Positions 43,311-52,685 of a DNA stretch of 64,000 nucleotides are shown here, in pieces. Position 1 is the stretch's first letter, and each line of letters starts with the position of its first letter. The notes beneath the pieces are model-generated. The model was given only the letters and a program-made list of their open reading frames with translations, made no database searches and was not told where the DNA came from. The stretch comes from DATAES01 sp963721305 (GTDB lineage Bacteria; Actinomycetota; Acidimicrobiia; Acidimicrobiales; JACDCH01). The stretch lies in NCBI GenBank assembly GCA_963721305.1, contig CAVRIR010000006.1:186001-250000 (forward strand). The letters are read 5' to 3'. Made by a program: the position numbers and the translations under genes.

Positions 43311-44372
43311 GTGGGAACGCCCGGTCCGGCCGCAGACGTGATGCACGTCCACCGCGACCACGGCTACCACCCGATCCGGGTGCTCGAAGTCGTCCGGGAG
43401 ACGCAGGACGCGTGCTCGTACGTCTTCGATGTCCCGGAAGGGCTGCGAGACGCCTTCGCCTATGAAGCAGGACAGTTCTGCACCTTTCGACTCGTCGTCG
43501 GCGGCGAGTCGTACGTGCGCTGCTACTCCATGTCGTCGTCGCCCTCGGTCGACAGCAGGCTGGCGGTGACGGTGAAGCGCGTGCCGGGCGGCGTCGTGTC
43601 GAACTGGTGGCTCGACAACGTCCGGGCGGGCGACGCGCTCGAGGTTCAGCCGCCGGCGGGCTTCTTCCAGCTCACCGCGGATGAAGGCGACATCGTCGCG
43701 TTCGCCGCCGGCAGTGGGATCACCCCGGTGTTCTCCCTCCTCAAGACGACCCTCACGTCGACCGGTCGGCCGGTGCGTCTGCTCTACGCGAACCGCGACC
43801 GCGACTCGGTCATCTTCGACACGGGACTCGACGCGCTCGCGGCTCGACATCCCGATCTTTTGCACGTCGTCCACCATCTCGACGTCGAAGACGGCTTCGT
43901 CGGGCCCGACGCGATCGCGAAGATGATCGACGATCTGCACGATCCGGCCTTCTACATCTGCGGGCCGGCTCCGTTCATGGACGTCGTCGAGCAGTCATTG
44001 CTGGCGAACGGCGTCGAGCCCGCGCGGATCCTCATCGAACGGTTCAACCCTGTCGTCGAGGTCGCGTCTCCCGCAGAAGACGCGGCATCGACCGGCACGC
44101 GCGTCACGATCGAGCTCGACGGACAGGTCGACGTCGCGGATCACCGTCCGGGCATGACGATCCTGCACACCGCGCGCCAGCTCGGCATGTCACCTCCGTT
44201 CTCGTGCGAATCGGGCAGTTGCGCGACGTGCATGGGGCGGTTGGTCGAGGGCACCGTCGAGATGCGGACCAACAACGCGCTGACGCCGGAAGAGGTGGCA
44301 GACGGCTGGATCCTCACCTGCCAGTCGCTGCCGACGTCGCCCAACGTGCACGTGGTCTACGGGTACGACTGA
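43311..44372 (+). CDS. KshB-like FAD/[2Fe-2S] oxidoreductase
   Basis: This 353-residue protein has the ferredoxin-reductase layout of phenol/steroid hydroxylase reductases: FAD-binding RCYSMSSSPSVDSRLAVTVK, NAD-binding GDIVAFAAGSGITPVFSLLK and YICGPAPFMD, and a C-terminal plant-type [2Fe-2S] ferredoxin CESGSCATCMGRLVEG with the fourth cysteine in ILTCQS. It passes electrons from NADH to an oxygenase such as KshA; no oxygenase lies in the window. GTG at 43311 is chosen to fit the promoter; ATG at 43341 is also plausible. It overlaps the acyl-CoA dehydrogenase start by one base (TGATG). Confidence 0.9.
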   Translation: MGTPGPAADVMHVHRDHGYHPIRVLEVVRETQDACSYVFDVPEGLRDAFAYEAGQFCTFRLVVGGESYVRCYSMSSSPSVDSRLAVTVKRVPGGVVSNWWLDNVRAGDALEVQPPAGFFQLTADEGDIVAFAAGSGITPVFSLLKTTLTSTGRPVRLLYANRDRDSVIFDTGLDALAARHPDLLHVVHHLDVEDGFVGPDAIAKMIDDLHDPAFYICGPAPFMDVVEQSLLANGVEPARILIERFNPVVEVASPAEDAASTGTRVTIELDGQVDVADHRPGMTILHTARQLGMSPPFSCESGSCATCMGRLVEGTVEMRTNNALTPEEVADGWILTCQSLPTSPNVHVVYGYD

Positions 44373-45502
44373 TGGAGCTCGACGAGTTCCGCACGAAGCT
44401 CGACGCGTGGCTCGACGAGCACGAAGCCGCGCTCGCGCCCGCGCACATCGGTCGCGGCTCGCTGGACGAACAGATGGCACAGCTCTCGAAGGTCAAGCGG
44501 CTCGTGTTCGACGCCGGTTGGATGCGCTGGGGCTGGCCGGAACGGGTGGGTGGCCTCGGCGGTTCGACGCTCGCCCGTGCGTATCTCGGCGAGGCGCTCA
44601 CGAGTCGCGATCTCGTCGAGGCCGGTCTGTACTCGATGACCGAAGTGCTCGCACCGACGATGATCGACTACGCACCACCGGATCTCGCGGCCACGATGGT
44701 GCCGCGCCTGCTGCGGGGCGACGAGACGTGGTGCCAGGGCTTCTCCGAACCCGGCACCGGCAGCAACCTCGCGTCGCTGTCGTGTCGTGCGGTTCGCGAG
44801 GAGGACGGGTGGCACGTCTCCGGCCAGAAGGTGTGGACGAGCCTGGCCCAGTACGCGCAGCGCTGCGTGCTGCTCACCCGAACCGGCACCCCCGAGTCGG
44901 CGCACCGAGGCATCACCGCGCTGTTCGTCGACATGGAGACGCCCGGCATCACCGTTCGGCCGATCGAGACCATGCACGGCGCGCCGGAGTTCTGCGCGGT
45001 CTTCTTCGACGATGTCCACGTGCCGTTCGATCGCACGTTGGGCGACGAGGGTCAGGGATGGTCCGTTGCGATGAACCTGCTGCCGTACGAGCGCAGCACC
45101 GCGCTGTGGCACCGCGCCGCGTATCTGCACCGTCGGCTGCAACACCTGCTCGCCGCGGCGCCTCCGGGCGCCCTCGACCCGATTGCCGTGGGCGAAATGA
45201 CGCAACTGCTGTACGCGTTCCGTGCCCGATCGCGAACGACGCAGCATCGGATGGCACGCGGCGACCAACTGGGCGCCGAGACGTCGATCGACAAGGTGCT
45301 GCTCGCCACTGCTGAGCAGGCCGTGTTCGATCTCGTCACGGACGGACTCGCAGACGGAGTGCTGCTCGGCGACGACCCCGAGAGCGAGCGATGGCGATCC
45401 GAGTTCCTCTACTCCCGCGCCGCCACCATCTACGGCGGCAGCGCCGAGATCCAGCGCAACATCATCGCCCGCCGCCTGCTCGACCTCGGTGACGACCGAT
45501 GA
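44372..45502 (+). CDS. Acyl-CoA dehydrogenase, large subunit of a pair
   Basis: This 376-residue FAD-dependent dehydrogenase has an N-terminal helical domain, the FAD motif CQGFSEPGTGSNLASLSCRA (about residues 115-135), VSGQKVWTSLAQYAQRCVLL and the C-terminal helices ending IYGGSAEIQRNIIARRLLDL. It is paired with a shorter dehydrogenase whose start overlaps its stop (45499-45502). Such overlapping pairs form alpha2-beta2 heterotetramers in mycobacterial cholesterol degradation (ChsE type). The position of the classical catalytic Glu in YEGT is Gly here, as in other actinobacterial members. It dehydrogenates an acyl-CoA to an enoyl-CoA. Confidence 0.92.
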   Translation: MELDEFRTKLDAWLDEHEAALAPAHIGRGSLDEQMAQLSKVKRLVFDAGWMRWGWPERVGGLGGSTLARAYLGEALTSRDLVEAGLYSMTEVLAPTMIDYAPPDLAATMVPRLLRGDETWCQGFSEPGTGSNLASLSCRAVREEDGWHVSGQKVWTSLAQYAQRCVLLTRTGTPESAHRGITALFVDMETPGITVRPIETMHGAPEFCAVFFDDVHVPFDRTLGDEGQGWSVAMNLLPYERSTALWHRAAYLHRRLQHLLAAAPPGALDPIAVGEMTQLLYAFRARSRTTQHRMARGDQLGAETSIDKVLLATAEQAVFDLVTDGLADGVLLGDDPESERWRSEFLYSRAATIYGGSAEIQRNIIARRLLDLGDDR

Positions 45503-46444
45503 TCGACGGCGCCGACCTCGAGCTGTTCGAGCGCAGCCTCCGCGCGTCGACAGAGCGTCACACCGGAGCTGAGCTCGACGCCGATCTCGACGAACTGGGC
45601 TGGCGCGACGCGCTCGCCGACGACCCGCACGCGGCGGTGTCGACCCTCTTCGAGCTCCAAGGCTTCGCGGAACGCGACATCGTCTGCGCTCGCCATCGTC
45701 ATGCTCGACGCGCTGGCGATGGCCGGACAGGGCATCGTGTTGCCGGCACTCGGCGACTGGCGGCCTCCGGCCGCGAGCGCGAGCAACGACGTCACGGTCG
45801 ACGGACTTGCGCTCGCGAACAACGAGGGTCTCGTCGTCGCCATTCGCGTCGACCGCGCCTGTCTCGCCACGACCGTGCCCGCCGGCGCGCTCGAGCTCGA
45901 ACCCGCACACGGCATCGATCCGGAGCTCGGGCTGCGAAAGGTGCACGGCACGATCGACTTCTCCGACCTCTCCGGAGCAACTGAGGTCGACTGGACCGCG
46001 GCCATTGCCGCCGGCCAGCGCGCCCTGTCACACGAGTTGATCGGGGCGTCGCGCCGGATGCTCGACCTGGCCCGCACCCACGCGCTCGAACGGGTCCAGT
46101 TCGGACGGCAGATCGCGATGTTCCAGGCCGTCCGCCATCGCTTGGCGGAGACGCTCGTCGCCATCGAGATGGCCGACGCCATGCTCGCGGCCGCATGGGA
46201 AGACGACACGACCGTGTCGGCGGCGATGGCCAAGGCCGTCGCCGGTCGCGCCGCGCGCACGACAGCGCGGCATTGCCAGCAGGTGCTCGCGGGCATCGGG
46301 TTCACCACCGAGCATCCGTTGCACCTCTCCATCCGTCGAGTCCTCGTGCTGGATCAGTTGCTCGGCTCCTCGAAGCGACTGACCTCTGAGCTCGGCTCGC
46401 GTGTGGTCGCGAGCGGCGAGCTTCCTGTGCTGCTCCCACTGTGA
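45499..46444 (+). pseudogene. Acyl-CoA dehydrogenase, small subunit of a pair, one frameshift
   Basis: This is the second dehydrogenase of the pair, about 314 residues after correction. The first 60 residues (LELFERSLRASTERHTGAEL) are in one frame. From TSSALAIVMLDALAMAGQGI the rest lies in the next frame, through SHELIGASRRMLDLARTHAL and ERVQFGRQIAMFQAVRHRLA. The frames join if one base near 45675-45685 is dropped. Its short length and lack of a full FAD loop fit the beta subunit of an alpha2-beta2 enzyme. ATGA overlap with the large subunit confirms cotranscription. Confidence 0.8.
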
Positions 46445-46511
46445 GGACCTAACGCCGGACGGTTGCGCTCGTCGTGCCGTGCTCGTCGAGCCGAAGCCCG
46501 GAACGTGTCGC

Positions 46512-47303
46512 TCAGTCCGCTGAGCGCGAGCGCAGCCGGTCGAGATTGGCGCGCAGCTCGCTCGAGGTGAACGAACGATCCTCGGCCGTGAGTGCGAAGT
46601 CGAGTGTCGCCAGCACGGCTCGCTCGAGGTGCATGTTCAGGACGCGCTTGGTGTCCTCGGTCGCCTGCTTCGGCAGCTTGGCGATGCGTTGCGCGCACGC
46701 CATCGCCCGATCGAACACCTCATCGTCCGGCACGACGTGGTTGGCAAGCCCGATCTCCGCAGCACGCGCCGCCGGGATGCGGTCGCCGGTCAAGGCGTAC
46801 TCCTTCGCCAGCTGAAGGCTCGTGAGCAGCGGCCACGTGATCGGTCCACCGTCGGCGGCGACGAGACCGAGCAGCACGTGCGGATCCGCGAGGTGCGCGC
46901 TCTCGGCCATGAAGACGATGTCGGACAACGCAACCAGGCTGCAGCCCAGCCCGACCGCAGGACCGTTGACCGCGGCGACCACCGGCACACGGCAACGCAC
47001 CATGCCGGTGACGATCTGGCGCCCGTGCACCAACGTCTCTCCCCGCAGCACCGGATCGCGGGACAGCTCCTCGAGGTAGTCGAAGTCGCCGCCGGCCGAG
47101 AACGCGCGTCCGTTGCCGGTCAGCACTGCGGCGCGCGCGTCGTCGTCGGCGTCGAGTTGCGGGAACAGCTCCGCGAGCGCGCGGTGAAGCGCGCGATTGG
47201 TGGCGTTCAATTCGTCCGGTCGGTTGAGCCGCACGACACGGATCGGCCCGTCGATCTCGACCTGGAGCTCCGGTCCGAGGTCGTAGCGACTGTCGGCGCT
47301 CAT
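46512..47303 (-). CDS. Enoyl-CoA hydratase/isomerase (crotonase family)
   Basis: This 263-residue crotonase has IRVVRLNRPDELNATNRALH, RAFSAGGDFDYLEEL (first oxyanion), VNGPAVGLGCSLVALSDIVF (second oxyanion) and LADPHVLLGLVAADGGPITW, the aspartate pattern of isomerase-like crotonases. ATG at 47303 overlaps the stop of the dehydrogenase upstream (ATGA, 47300-47303). It is the last gene of a run formed by FadD-like ligases, the second dehydrogenase pair and this enzyme, consistent with a beta-oxidation-type round. The substrate is unknown. Confidence 0.9.
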   Translation of the reverse strand: MSADSRYDLGPELQVEIDGPIRVVRLNRPDELNATNRALHRALAELFPQLDADDDARAAVLTGNGRAFSAGGDFDYLEELSRDPVLRGETLVHGRQIVTGMVRCRVPVVAAVNGPAVGLGCSLVALSDIVFMAESAHLADPHVLLGLVAADGGPITWPLLTSLQLAKEYALTGDRIPAARAAEIGLANHVVPDDEVFDRAMACAQRIAKLPKQATEDTKRVLNMHLERAVLATLDFALTAEDRSFTSSELRANLDRLRSRSAD

Positions 47304-48427
47304 GCCGGCAACCCGAGGATGCGACGGGCGACGAGGTTGCGCTGGATCTGCGAGGTGCCGCCCATGACACTCTGCGCTCGGCTGTACAGGTACACCTTCA
47401 GCGCGGTGTCGTCGCCACCGTCGTGGCCCGATCCGCCGATCGCGATCGAGGCGTGGCCGACAGCCTGCTCGACTGCGGTCATGAGCAACTTGTCCACCGA
47501 TCCCTCCGGTCCGTGCGATATCCCGTCGAGCCGGTCGGACAGTCGCCGGCACACGTGAAGCCGCAGCATCTCGGCCTCCACGATCGCCCAACCGAGGTCG
47601 CGCACCTGCTCGCTGCCGTACCGATCGGGATCATCCTTCACCTGCGCGGTCAGCTCCTTGACCACCTTCTTGTAGCGCGCCACGTAGCCCAGCTCACTCG
47701 GCTCACGTTCGTGGCTGACCACCGTCATCGCGAGCGGCCAGCCTTCGCCAGGCTCACCGATCATGTTCGCGGCGGCAACGCGCGCCCCGTCGAACAGCAC
47801 CTCGCCGAACTCCTTGGTGATGCCGTTGATCATCTTCAGCGGTCGCTGCTCGATGCCCGCCTGCCGCATCGGCACCGCGAACGCGGAGATGCCCTTGTGC
47901 TTCGGCACCTCGTGGTCCGTGCGGGCCAGCACGAGGCACCAGTCGGCGTCGTCGGAGTAGCTCGTCCACACCTTGTGCCCGGTGATCACGAAGTCGTCGC
48001 CGTGTCGATCGGCGCGCGTGCGCAACGACGCTAGATCGGAACCGGCATCGGGCTCACTGAAGCCTTGGCACCAACGATCGCGTCCGTTGACGATGCCAGG
48101 CAGAAAGCGGCGCTGGATGTCGTCGTTGCCGTGCTCGAGGATCCCCTGCACGAGATAGCCGAGGCTCGGACGGGGCGGCGCGCCGGCCGCGGCGAGCTCT
48201 TCGTCGAGGATCACGTCGAACACGGTCGGAAGCTCGTGGCCGCCGATCGCCTTGGGCCACGACAGCCCGAAGAAGCCGGCGTCGTAGAGCGATTGGTGCC
48301 ACGCGACCTGACCGCGCCAGTAGTCGTCGTCCGTCGACGAGGCAGGCAGGCCGGGATTGTTGGCCGCGAGCCACGCGCGCAGCCGGGCGCGGAAGTCGGC
48401 CTCAGCCGTGGAGTCACCGAAGTCCAT
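47300..48427 (-). CDS. Acyl-CoA dehydrogenase, large subunit of a pair
   Basis: This 375-residue dehydrogenase shows CQGFSEPDAGSDLASLRTRA (FAD loop, about residues 119-139), ITGHKVWTSYSDDADWCLVL, and a C-terminal VMGGTSQIQRNLVARRILGL. It is complete. It shares 14 bases with the small-subunit gene upstream (48414-48427) and overlaps the crotonase downstream by ATGA. With its partner it forms the second ChsE-like heterotetramer candidate in the window. Oxidation of a CoA thioester to an enoyl-CoA is family knowledge; the acyl group is not known. Confidence 0.92.
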   Translation of the reverse strand: MDFGDSTAEADFRARLRAWLAANNPGLPASSTDDDYWRGQVAWHQSLYDAGFFGLSWPKAIGGHELPTVFDVILDEELAAAGAPPRPSLGYLVQGILEHGNDDIQRRFLPGIVNGRDRWCQGFSEPDAGSDLASLRTRADRHGDDFVITGHKVWTSYSDDADWCLVLARTDHEVPKHKGISAFAVPMRQAGIEQRPLKMINGITKEFGEVLFDGARVAAANMIGEPGEGWPLAMTVVSHEREPSELGYVARYKKVVKELTAQVKDDPDRYGSEQVRDLGWAIVEAEMLRLHVCRRLSDRLDGISHGPEGSVDKLLMTAVEQAVGHASIAIGGSGHDGGDDTALKVYLYSRAQSVMGGTSQIQRNLVARRILGLPA

Positions 48428-49421
48428 CGCGACCCCTTGCGATTCCTTCGCTCGCGAGCACGCGCGTCAGGTTCGGTCCGACGCCGCCGAGCACGTCACT
48501 GGAGAGCAAGGCGCGACGCAGGTGCACGTGCGCGAGGCACTCCCACGTGTTGCCGATGCCGCCGTGCACCTGTATCGCGGTCTCACACACCTGGCGCGCC
48601 GCCCTCGCGCAGTAGGCCTTGGCCACGGCAGCCGCGGCGAGTGCCTCTTCCGGTGGTAGCGCGTCGACCGCCCATGACGCATGCAGTGCCGCGCTGCGCG
48701 ATCCCTCCATCGCGACGAAGCCGTCGGCGAGCAGATGCTGCACCGCCTGAAACGAACCGATGGCCGAGCCGTACTGGCGACGTTCGATCGCGTAGTCGCG
48801 CGCCAGTTGCACCGCGCCGCGCATCGTTCCGACGAGCTCAGCCGATGTGAGCGCGAGGCCGAGCGCGGTCCATCGTGCGAGATCGTCGTCGCGCAACGAA
48901 CGACCGTCGATCGTCGTCGGCTCGCTGGTGTCGATACCGGTGGACGGACGGGTCAGATCGACAGCCATCGGTGCCGGCTCGGACAGGGCGCACGTGGCCA
49001 GGCGGCCTCCGTCGAGGACCACGATCGCGTTCGCCGCGCCGGCCGCGTCGATGGCGACTGCGCTGTTCGCAACGGACCCGAGGTCAGCGGACAGCGCGAC
49101 CGTCTCGTTCGCGGTGGCGGCCGGCGAGCCGGCTAGGCGACGCAGCTCCGCGGCGAGCGTCGGGCCGAGGAACGATGCGTCGGCGAGACCACGCGACAGC
49201 TCTTCGGCGACGACGGCCGCCTCCACCCCCGACGACCACGGCTCGCCCGTGTCCGTCGCGGTGCGCAGCTCCCGCCAACCTGACGCGGCGACGGCCGCGT
49301 CGAGCTTCGCCCTGCGCTCCCCGTCATCGAGATCGCGCACCGAGCTCGGACCGAGATGGTCGACGACGTTGACGACCGAGTCACGCAGTGCCTGTTGCTC
49401 GACCGAAAGGCGGACGTCCAT
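48414..49421 (-). CDS. Acyl-CoA dehydrogenase, small subunit of a pair
   Basis: This 335-residue acyl-CoA dehydrogenase-fold protein starts MDVRLSVEQQALRDSVVNVV. Its FAD loop region is reduced, while the C-terminal domain is conserved: AVQLARDYAIERRQYGSAIG, SFQAVQHLLADGFVAMEGSR, and ETAIQVHGGIGNTWECLAHV. Such shortened partners supply one FAD half-site in alpha2-beta2 enzymes. It overlaps the large subunit by 14 bases and the ligase stop by one base (49421), so it lies in the middle of a cotranscribed run. Confidence 0.88.
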   Translation of the reverse strand: MDVRLSVEQQALRDSVVNVVDHLGPSSVRDLDDGERRAKLDAAVAASGWRELRTATDTGEPWSSGVEAAVVAEELSRGLADASFLGPTLAAELRRLAGSPAATANETVALSADLGSVANSAVAIDAAGAANAIVVLDGGRLATCALSEPAPMAVDLTRPSTGIDTSEPTTIDGRSLRDDDLARWTALGLALTSAELVGTMRGAVQLARDYAIERRQYGSAIGSFQAVQHLLADGFVAMEGSRSAALHASWAVDALPPEEALAAAAVAKAYCARAARQVCETAIQVHGGIGNTWECLAHVHLRRALLSSDVLGGVGPNLTRVLASEGIARGRDGLR

Positions 49422-50938
49422 CAGTCGTCGTTGCCCGCCGTGAGCAGCGACGAGGTCCACTGCTCGCGAAGCGTGCGGCGCAACACCTTCCCCGACGGCA
49501 GTCGGGGAATGGCATCGACGACCACGACGTGGCGAAGGTGCTTGTACGTCGCGAGCGAGCTCGACACCAGTTCCTCGAGCTCCGCAGTCGACACCGGGCG
49601 CTCCGGATCGAGCTGCACCGCGGCGACGGGGACCTCGCCGGCACGTTCGTCGGCCAGTCCGAACACCGCGCAGTCGAGCACCGACGGATGGCCGTGCAGC
49701 ACCGCTTCCAACTCTGCCGGCGCAACTTGGAAGCCGTTGACCTTGATCATCTCCTTCGACCGATCGGTGAGGTGGACCCACCCTTCTGCCTCGAGCCAAC
49801 CGACGTCACCGGTGCGGTACCAACCGTCCACGAACGCGTCCGCGTTCGCATCGTCCGGCAGGTAGCCGGCCATCACGGACGGGCTGTGCACCTGGATCTC
49901 ACCGCGCTCACCCGGCGGAAGCACTTCGCCGGTGTCGAGATCGACGACCCGCAGCTCGACGCCGGCCGGCGGCAGGCCCGCTGAATCGAGTCGCCAGGAC
50001 GAGGGATCACCGACGGGATTGCACGTGATCACGGGGACCTCGCTCGCGCCGTACGCCGGCAGCCAGCGCACGCCGGTCCGGTCGGTCACGACCTGCGCGA
50101 CCGCCTCGGTCACCGGCGTCGCGCCCCACATGATGTAGCGCAGCGAGGAGAGATCGAAGTCCTCGAGGTGCGGATGGTTCGCGATCGCCAGCGCGATCGG
50201 GGCAACGGCCATCTCGAGCGTCACTCGATCCGATCCGATCCGGCGCAACACCTCGTCGAGGTCGAACCGCTTGTGCAGGCGGACCGCCGCGCCCGCCGAT
50301 GCCGCGGCCAGCAGGTTGAGCAGACCGAGGATGTGCGACGGCGGCGTCGCGATCTGGAACCGATCGTCGGCGGTCAGGCCGAGCGAGTCGCACCAATGGA
50401 TCGTGGCGTGGCCCATCGACCGGTGCGTGTGCCGCACCGCCTTCGGCAGACCAGTCGTGCCCGAGCTGAACACGAGCACGGATTCGTCGGTGTCCTGCAC
50501 GTGATCACTCGCGACCCGTGACCCGTCCTGCGCGTACGCACGGTCGAGACACGATGGATCGTCGAGGTCACTCACTGCTGCGGTTCCGAGACGCTCGGCC
50601 AGCAGGGCCGCGGCCTCGCCATCGGCGACGGCGTGCACCGGGCCGGTCAGCGCGAGCGCATGGTCCACCTCGAGCGCCTTCCACGCTGGGCTCAGGAGGA
50701 CGGCGGCCGCGCCGAGCTTGCTGATGGCGTTGACGGCGACGACGAACTCCGGCCGGTTGGTCAGCATCATCGCGACCCGATCGCGAGGATGGACGCCCTG
50801 CACCGCGAGCTGGCGTGCGAACGCATTGCTTCGTTCGTCGAGCTCGGCGAAGGTCACCGCGTCGTCGCCTGCGAGCACGGCGTCGCGCTCACCGAACTGG
50901 TCTGCCGCCCGCTCGAGCCCGTGATGCATCAACGGCAT
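49421..50938 (-). CDS. AMP-forming acyl-CoA ligase
   Basis: This 505-residue adenylating enzyme has SVLVFSSGTTGLPKAVRHTH (P-loop), WLPAYGASEVPV (adenine-contact motif, with ASE where TE is usual), GWYRTGDVGWLEAEGWVHLT, DRSKEMIKVNGFQVAPAELE, and the catalytic lysine in PRLPSGKVLRRTLRE. It probably activates the acid that the following dehydrogenase pair oxidises. ATG at 50938 is used; a TTG precedes it. Two tandem hairpin repeats separate it from the upstream ligase. Confidence 0.9.
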   Translation of the reverse strand: MPLMHHGLERAADQFGERDAVLAGDDAVTFAELDERSNAFARQLAVQGVHPRDRVAMMLTNRPEFVVAVNAISKLGAAAVLLSPAWKALEVDHALALTGPVHAVADGEAAALLAERLGTAAVSDLDDPSCLDRAYAQDGSRVASDHVQDTDESVLVFSSGTTGLPKAVRHTHRSMGHATIHWCDSLGLTADDRFQIATPPSHILGLLNLLAAASAGAAVRLHKRFDLDEVLRRIGSDRVTLEMAVAPIALAIANHPHLEDFDLSSLRYIMWGATPVTEAVAQVVTDRTGVRWLPAYGASEVPVITCNPVGDPSSWRLDSAGLPPAGVELRVVDLDTGEVLPPGERGEIQVHSPSVMAGYLPDDANADAFVDGWYRTGDVGWLEAEGWVHLTDRSKEMIKVNGFQVAPAELEAVLHGHPSVLDCAVFGLADERAGEVPVAAVQLDPERPVSTAELEELVSSSLATYKHLRHVVVVDAIPRLPSGKVLRRTLREQWTSSLLTAGNDD

Positions 50939-50959
50939 CAACTCGGACCCCCCTCGAGC

Positions 50960-51010
50960 GAATGTTGGATGGAAACGGGCGCCATCACGCCCGTTTCTCC
51001 CCGCAGTTCA
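50960..51010. repeat. Dispersed hairpin repeat, copy C
   Basis: GAAACGGGCG and CGCCCGTTTC make a 10-bp stem around CCATCA, preceded by GAATGTTGGATG and followed by TCCCCGCAGTTCA. The orientation is opposite to copies A and B. It is followed by copy D; together they form a tandem pair with a period of about 75 bp. Confidence 0.8.
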
Positions 51011-51034
51011 AGGGCACCCGTCACGCCCCCGAAC

Positions 51035-51085
51035 GAATGTTGGATGGAAACGGGCGCCATCACGCCCGTTTCTCCCCGCAGTTCG
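51035..51085. repeat. Dispersed hairpin repeat, copy D
   Basis: This copy has the same stem and loop as copy C and the same flanks (GAATGTTGGATG and TCCCCGCAGTTCG). Copies C and D fill the gap between two minus-strand ligase genes. Confidence 0.8.
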
Positions 51086-51095
51086 AGGGCGTTCG

Positions 51096-52685
51096 TCATG
51101 CCCTCGAACCGGAGACCGCGCGCTCGCGAAGCACGTCCTTCATCACCTTGCCGGTGGCGTTCAGCGGCAGCTCGTCGACGATCTCGACCGCGCGTGGCAC
51201 CTTGTAATTGGCCATCTGCTCGCGGCCCCACTCGATGACCGACTCGGGGGTCGTCTTCGCGCCCGCTCGGATCACGACGAACGCCATGCCCACTTCGCCG
51301 AGGCGTCCGTCCGGAACGCCGATCACCGCCGCCTGCATGATGTCGGGGTGGCGCAAGAGGTGGTTCTCGATCTCCGCCGGATACGCATTGAACCCGCCCA
51401 CGATGAACATGTCCTTCGCGCGTCCCACGATGCGCAGACAGCCGTCGTCGTCGAGGACGCCGAGATCACCGGTGCGCAGCCAACCGTCCTCTGACAACGC
51501 CTGCGCGGTCGCATCGGGATCATCCAGGTAGTGCGACATGATGCTGCCACCGCGCAGGACGATCTCACCGGCCTCTCCCACCGGAAGCTCGGCGCCCACG
51601 TCGTTCACGATGCGCAGCTCGAATCCCGGGCGGGCACGACCGACCGTCGTGGCAATGGTCTCGACGTCGTCATCCGGTGAGGTGGCCGCCGCGGTGCCGC
51701 CCTCGGTCAGGCCGTAGCCGGTGATGATCGTGGGGAACGGCAGCTCGTCGACGATCCGCCGGATCAGCTCGACAGGGATGTCGGCCGCGCCCGTCACCGC
51801 GACCCGCAACGTCGACAGATCGTGCGCGTCACGGTGCGGATGGTCGAGGATCGACTGGTACAGGGTCGGTGCACCCGGCAACACCGTGATCTTGTCCGTC
51901 TCGACTCGGCCGAGCGCACGGTCGACGTCGAACACGGGCTCGGGCAGCATCGTCGCGCCGGCCGCGATCGACGCGAGGATGCCGGCCTTCAGCCCGAACA
52001 TGTGGAAGTACGGGTTGATCATGAGATAGCGGTCGCCCGAGCGGAGTCCCGTCATGGCCACCCAGTCCGTCGCGACGCGGAGCGTGCGACCGTGCGTCTG
52101 CACGACTCCTTTCGGCAGGCCGGTGGTGCCGGACGTGAACAGGATGTCCGATGGGTCGTCCGGGCCGACGTCCGATGCCCGCTGCTCGACCTCCGCGCGT
52201 CGCGCCGCCGACGCGCGTGACGTGAAGTCGTCCCACGACACCGCGGTCGCAGGGACCGGACCGTCGATGATCACCGTCGTCTCGATGTCGTCGAGTGGCG
52301 CGCCGCTGGCCGCCAGCAGGTCGAGGTAGTTCGTGCCGAGGAAGTCGGTCACCGTTACGAGAACGCGCGCCCTGCTGCGACCCAGGATGTCCGCCGCTTC
52401 CACACCCTTGAACCGCGTGTTGACCGGCACGAGCACTGCGCCCGCTTGGGACAGACCGAGCATGGCGACGATCCAGCGCGCGCTGTTCGGCGCCCAGATC
52501 GCAACGCGGTCGCCGGGCACGACTCCAGACGCGGCGAGCGCCGCGCCGAACGTGCCCGCCTTGTCGAGCAGCTCGTCGTAGGTGAGTTGGACGCCGCCGT
52601 CGACGACCGCGACTTGTGCGCCGAATCGCGCCGCCGCGCTTGCGAGCAACGCCGGGATCGAGCCCGGCGCGTCGTCTGACGTCAA
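51096..52685 (-). CDS. FadD3-like acyl-CoA ligase
   Basis: This 529-residue AMP-forming ligase has FTSGTTGLPKGVVQTHGRTL (P-loop), IITGYGLTEGGTAAATSP, GWLRTGDLGVLDDDGCLRIV, GRAKDMFIVGGFNAYPAEIE, and ELPLNATGKVMKDVLRE with the catalytic lysine. The N-terminal block VLVPVNTRFKGVEAADILGR and FLGTNYLDLL is like mycobacterial FadD3, which activates the propanoate side chain of the steroid CD-ring fragment (HIP). The substrate could be HIP or a related acid, but the assignment rests on local similarity recalled from memory. The amidohydrolase gene stops at 52682, overlapping its start by ATGA. Confidence 0.85.
   Translation of the reverse strand: MTSDDAPGSIPALLASAAARFGAQVAVVDGGVQLTYDELLDKAGTFGAALAASGVVPGDRVAIWAPNSARWIVAMLGLSQAGAVLVPVNTRFKGVEAADILGRSRARVLVTVTDFLGTNYLDLLAASGAPLDDIETTVIIDGPVPATAVSWDDFTSRASAARRAEVEQRASDVGPDDPSDILFTSGTTGLPKGVVQTHGRTLRVATDWVAMTGLRSGDRYLMINPYFHMFGLKAGILASIAAGATMLPEPVFDVDRALGRVETDKITVLPGAPTLYQSILDHPHRDAHDLSTLRVAVTGAADIPVELIRRIVDELPFPTIITGYGLTEGGTAAATSPDDDVETIATTVGRARPGFELRIVNDVGAELPVGEAGEIVLRGGSIMSHYLDDPDATAQALSEDGWLRTGDLGVLDDDGCLRIVGRAKDMFIVGGFNAYPAEIENHLLRHPDIMQAAVIGVPDGRLGEVGMAFVVIRAGAKTTPESVIEWGREQMANYKVPRAVEIVDELPLNATGKVMKDVLRERAVSGSRA

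Noticed and set aside
50938..51110. Frames translating the hairpin repeats (reading ECWMETGA or MLDGNGR)
   Set aside because: Their sequence is only the translated repeat; the same peptides appear at each copy in different contexts, so they are not proteins.
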